From an uncultured Bacteroidales bacterium (GTDB lineage: Bacteria > Bacteroidota > Bacteroidia > Bacteroidales > Paludibacteraceae): a stretch of DNA of 6,503 nt. Below, one piece after another: positions 5,771-6,503 of this stretch (its first letter is position 1; each line of letters begins with the position of its first letter). Under the pieces are notes generated by a model. The model searched no databases. It had not been told where the DNA came from and saw only the letters and a program-made list of their open reading frames with translations. The translations under genes were made by a program, and so were the position numbers. The stretch is from assembly GCA_900556095.1 (NCBI GenBank), contig USNU01000083.1:1-6503 (forward strand). The letters are read 5' to 3'.

Positions 5771-6503
5771 ATGCTATATACTTCAACAAGAAACAACAAG
5801 ATCCGTGTAACCGCAGCCCAGGCCATTGCCCAGGGAATCAGCGAGGAGGGCGGCCTGTTTGTGCCGGTGGAACTGCCGCACTTTTCTATGGACACGGTAC
5901 GGGAAATGATGAAGATGTCCTACATTGACCGGGCCAAGACCGTGCTGCGCACCTTCCTGACGGACTTTTCTGACGAGGAGCTGAATTACTGCGTAGAGGG
6001 CGCTTACCGGGCAGATAAGTTTTCCAGCCCTGCTGTGGCACCCACGGTGAATATCGGCGGCAAGGAGAATATCTTGGAGCTGTGGCACGGTCCCACCTGT
6101 GCCTTTAAGGATATGGCGCTTCAGCTGCTGCCGTACCTGATGACCGTATCTGCCAAAAAGACCGCTGAGGGCAAGACCATTGTGATCCTGGTGGCCACCT
6201 CCGGCGATACCGGCAAGGCGGCGTTAGAGGGCTTTAAGGATGTTGACAAGACCAAGATCCTGGTGTTTTACCCGGTGGACGGCGTGTCTCCCATGCAGAA
6301 GCTGCAAATGACCACCCAGGAAGGTGAGAATGTGGCAGTCTGTGCCATTCACGGCAATTTTGATGACGCCCAGAGCGCCGTTAAGTCTATCTTTACCAAT
6401 GACGAAATCAAGGCGGAGCTGGCAAAGAAGAATATGATGTTCTCTTCTGCCAATTCGATTAACTGGGGCCGTCTGGTGCCGCAGATTGTCTATTACTTCT
6501 CCG
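5771..6503 (+). CDS. thrC: Threonine synthase, N-terminal half (runs off right edge)
   Basis: This PLP enzyme converts O-phospho-L-homoserine and water to L-threonine and phosphate, the last step of threonine synthesis, in the cytoplasm. The 244 visible residues are about half of the longer-type enzyme (near 490-500 residues). MLYTSTRNNKIRVTAAQAI is the typical opening of this type, followed by GISEEGGLFVP (22-32). ELWHGPTCAFKD (103-114) carries the PLP-binding lysine K113. SGDTG (144-148) is the phosphate-binding loop, and NSINWGRLVPQI (228-239) is the conserved segment that follows. No frameshift or missing key residue is seen. The start is set by AGGAGAG 5 bases upstream. The gene follows yraN by 53 bp on the same strand, so it may be co-transcribed, though the functions are unrelated. 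The codon style (many GGC, CTG and GCC) matches rnhB and yraN rather than the PUL. Confidence 0.96.
   Translation, partial: MLYTSTRNNKIRVTAAQAIAQGISEEGGLFVPVELPHFSMDTVREMMKMSYIDRAKTVLRTFLTDFSDEELNYCVEGAYRADKFSSPAVAPTVNIGGKENILELWHGPTCAFKDMALQLLPYLMTVSAKKTAEGKTIVILVATSGDTGKAALEGFKDVDKTKILVFYPVDGVSPMQKLQMTTQEGENVAVCAIHGNFDDAQSAVKSIFTNDEIKAELAKKNMMFSSANSINWGRLVPQIVYYFS

Overview
This window looks like two unrelated pieces of gut-type bacterial DNA joined near position 5029-5049. Positions 1 to about 5040 read as Bacteroidota, most likely Prevotella-like. The signs are a SusD-family protein, secreted proteins with C-terminal tails of the 'IENGQ...' and 'LPAGTYILNGKKIIK' types, and A/T-rich leaders without Shine-Dalgarno sequences. 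From about 5029 to 6503 it reads as Firmicutes/Clostridia: rnhB (3' part), yraN and the start of thrC, with a clear AGGAG-type ribosome binding site before thrC.

The left part is the downstream half of a polysaccharide utilisation locus (PUL), transcribed entirely on the minus strand. In order of transcription it holds: a SusD-like glycan-binding lipoprotein missing its N-terminal part; a secreted concanavalin-A/LamG-like protein; a large secreted agarase-like (clan A) glycoside hydrolase with a C-terminal DNRLRE/CBM96-like module; a small secreted beta-sandwich protein; and an SDR-family oxidoreductase that runs off the left edge. Spacing is tight (69, 2, 20 and 52 bp), so they probably form one operon. 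Expected logic: SusD and the LamG-like protein capture a polysaccharide at the surface, the hydrolase cuts it, and the cytoplasmic dehydrogenase acts on a released sugar. The substrate cannot be named from sequence alone. A uronic-acid or galactan-type glycan is a guess based on the hydrolase and SDR relatives.

The right part is transcribed on the plus strand. It holds the C-terminal two-thirds of RNase HII, a YraN/UPF0102 endonuclease-like protein overlapping it by an ATGA-type junction, and the first 244 residues of threonine synthase. These are housekeeping genes with no functional link to the PUL.

At the junction both susD and rnhB lose their 5' ends at the same place, head to head, and no integrase, transposase or terminal repeat is visible. 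A stretch of about 21 bp fits both reading frames. The simplest reading is a chimeric metagenome assembly rather than a new biological arrangement. I found no CRISPR array, tRNA, rRNA or mobile element, and no convincing new defence or mobile system. The most interesting biology is the PUL hydrolase with its appended module and the uncharacterised secreted proteins beside it.
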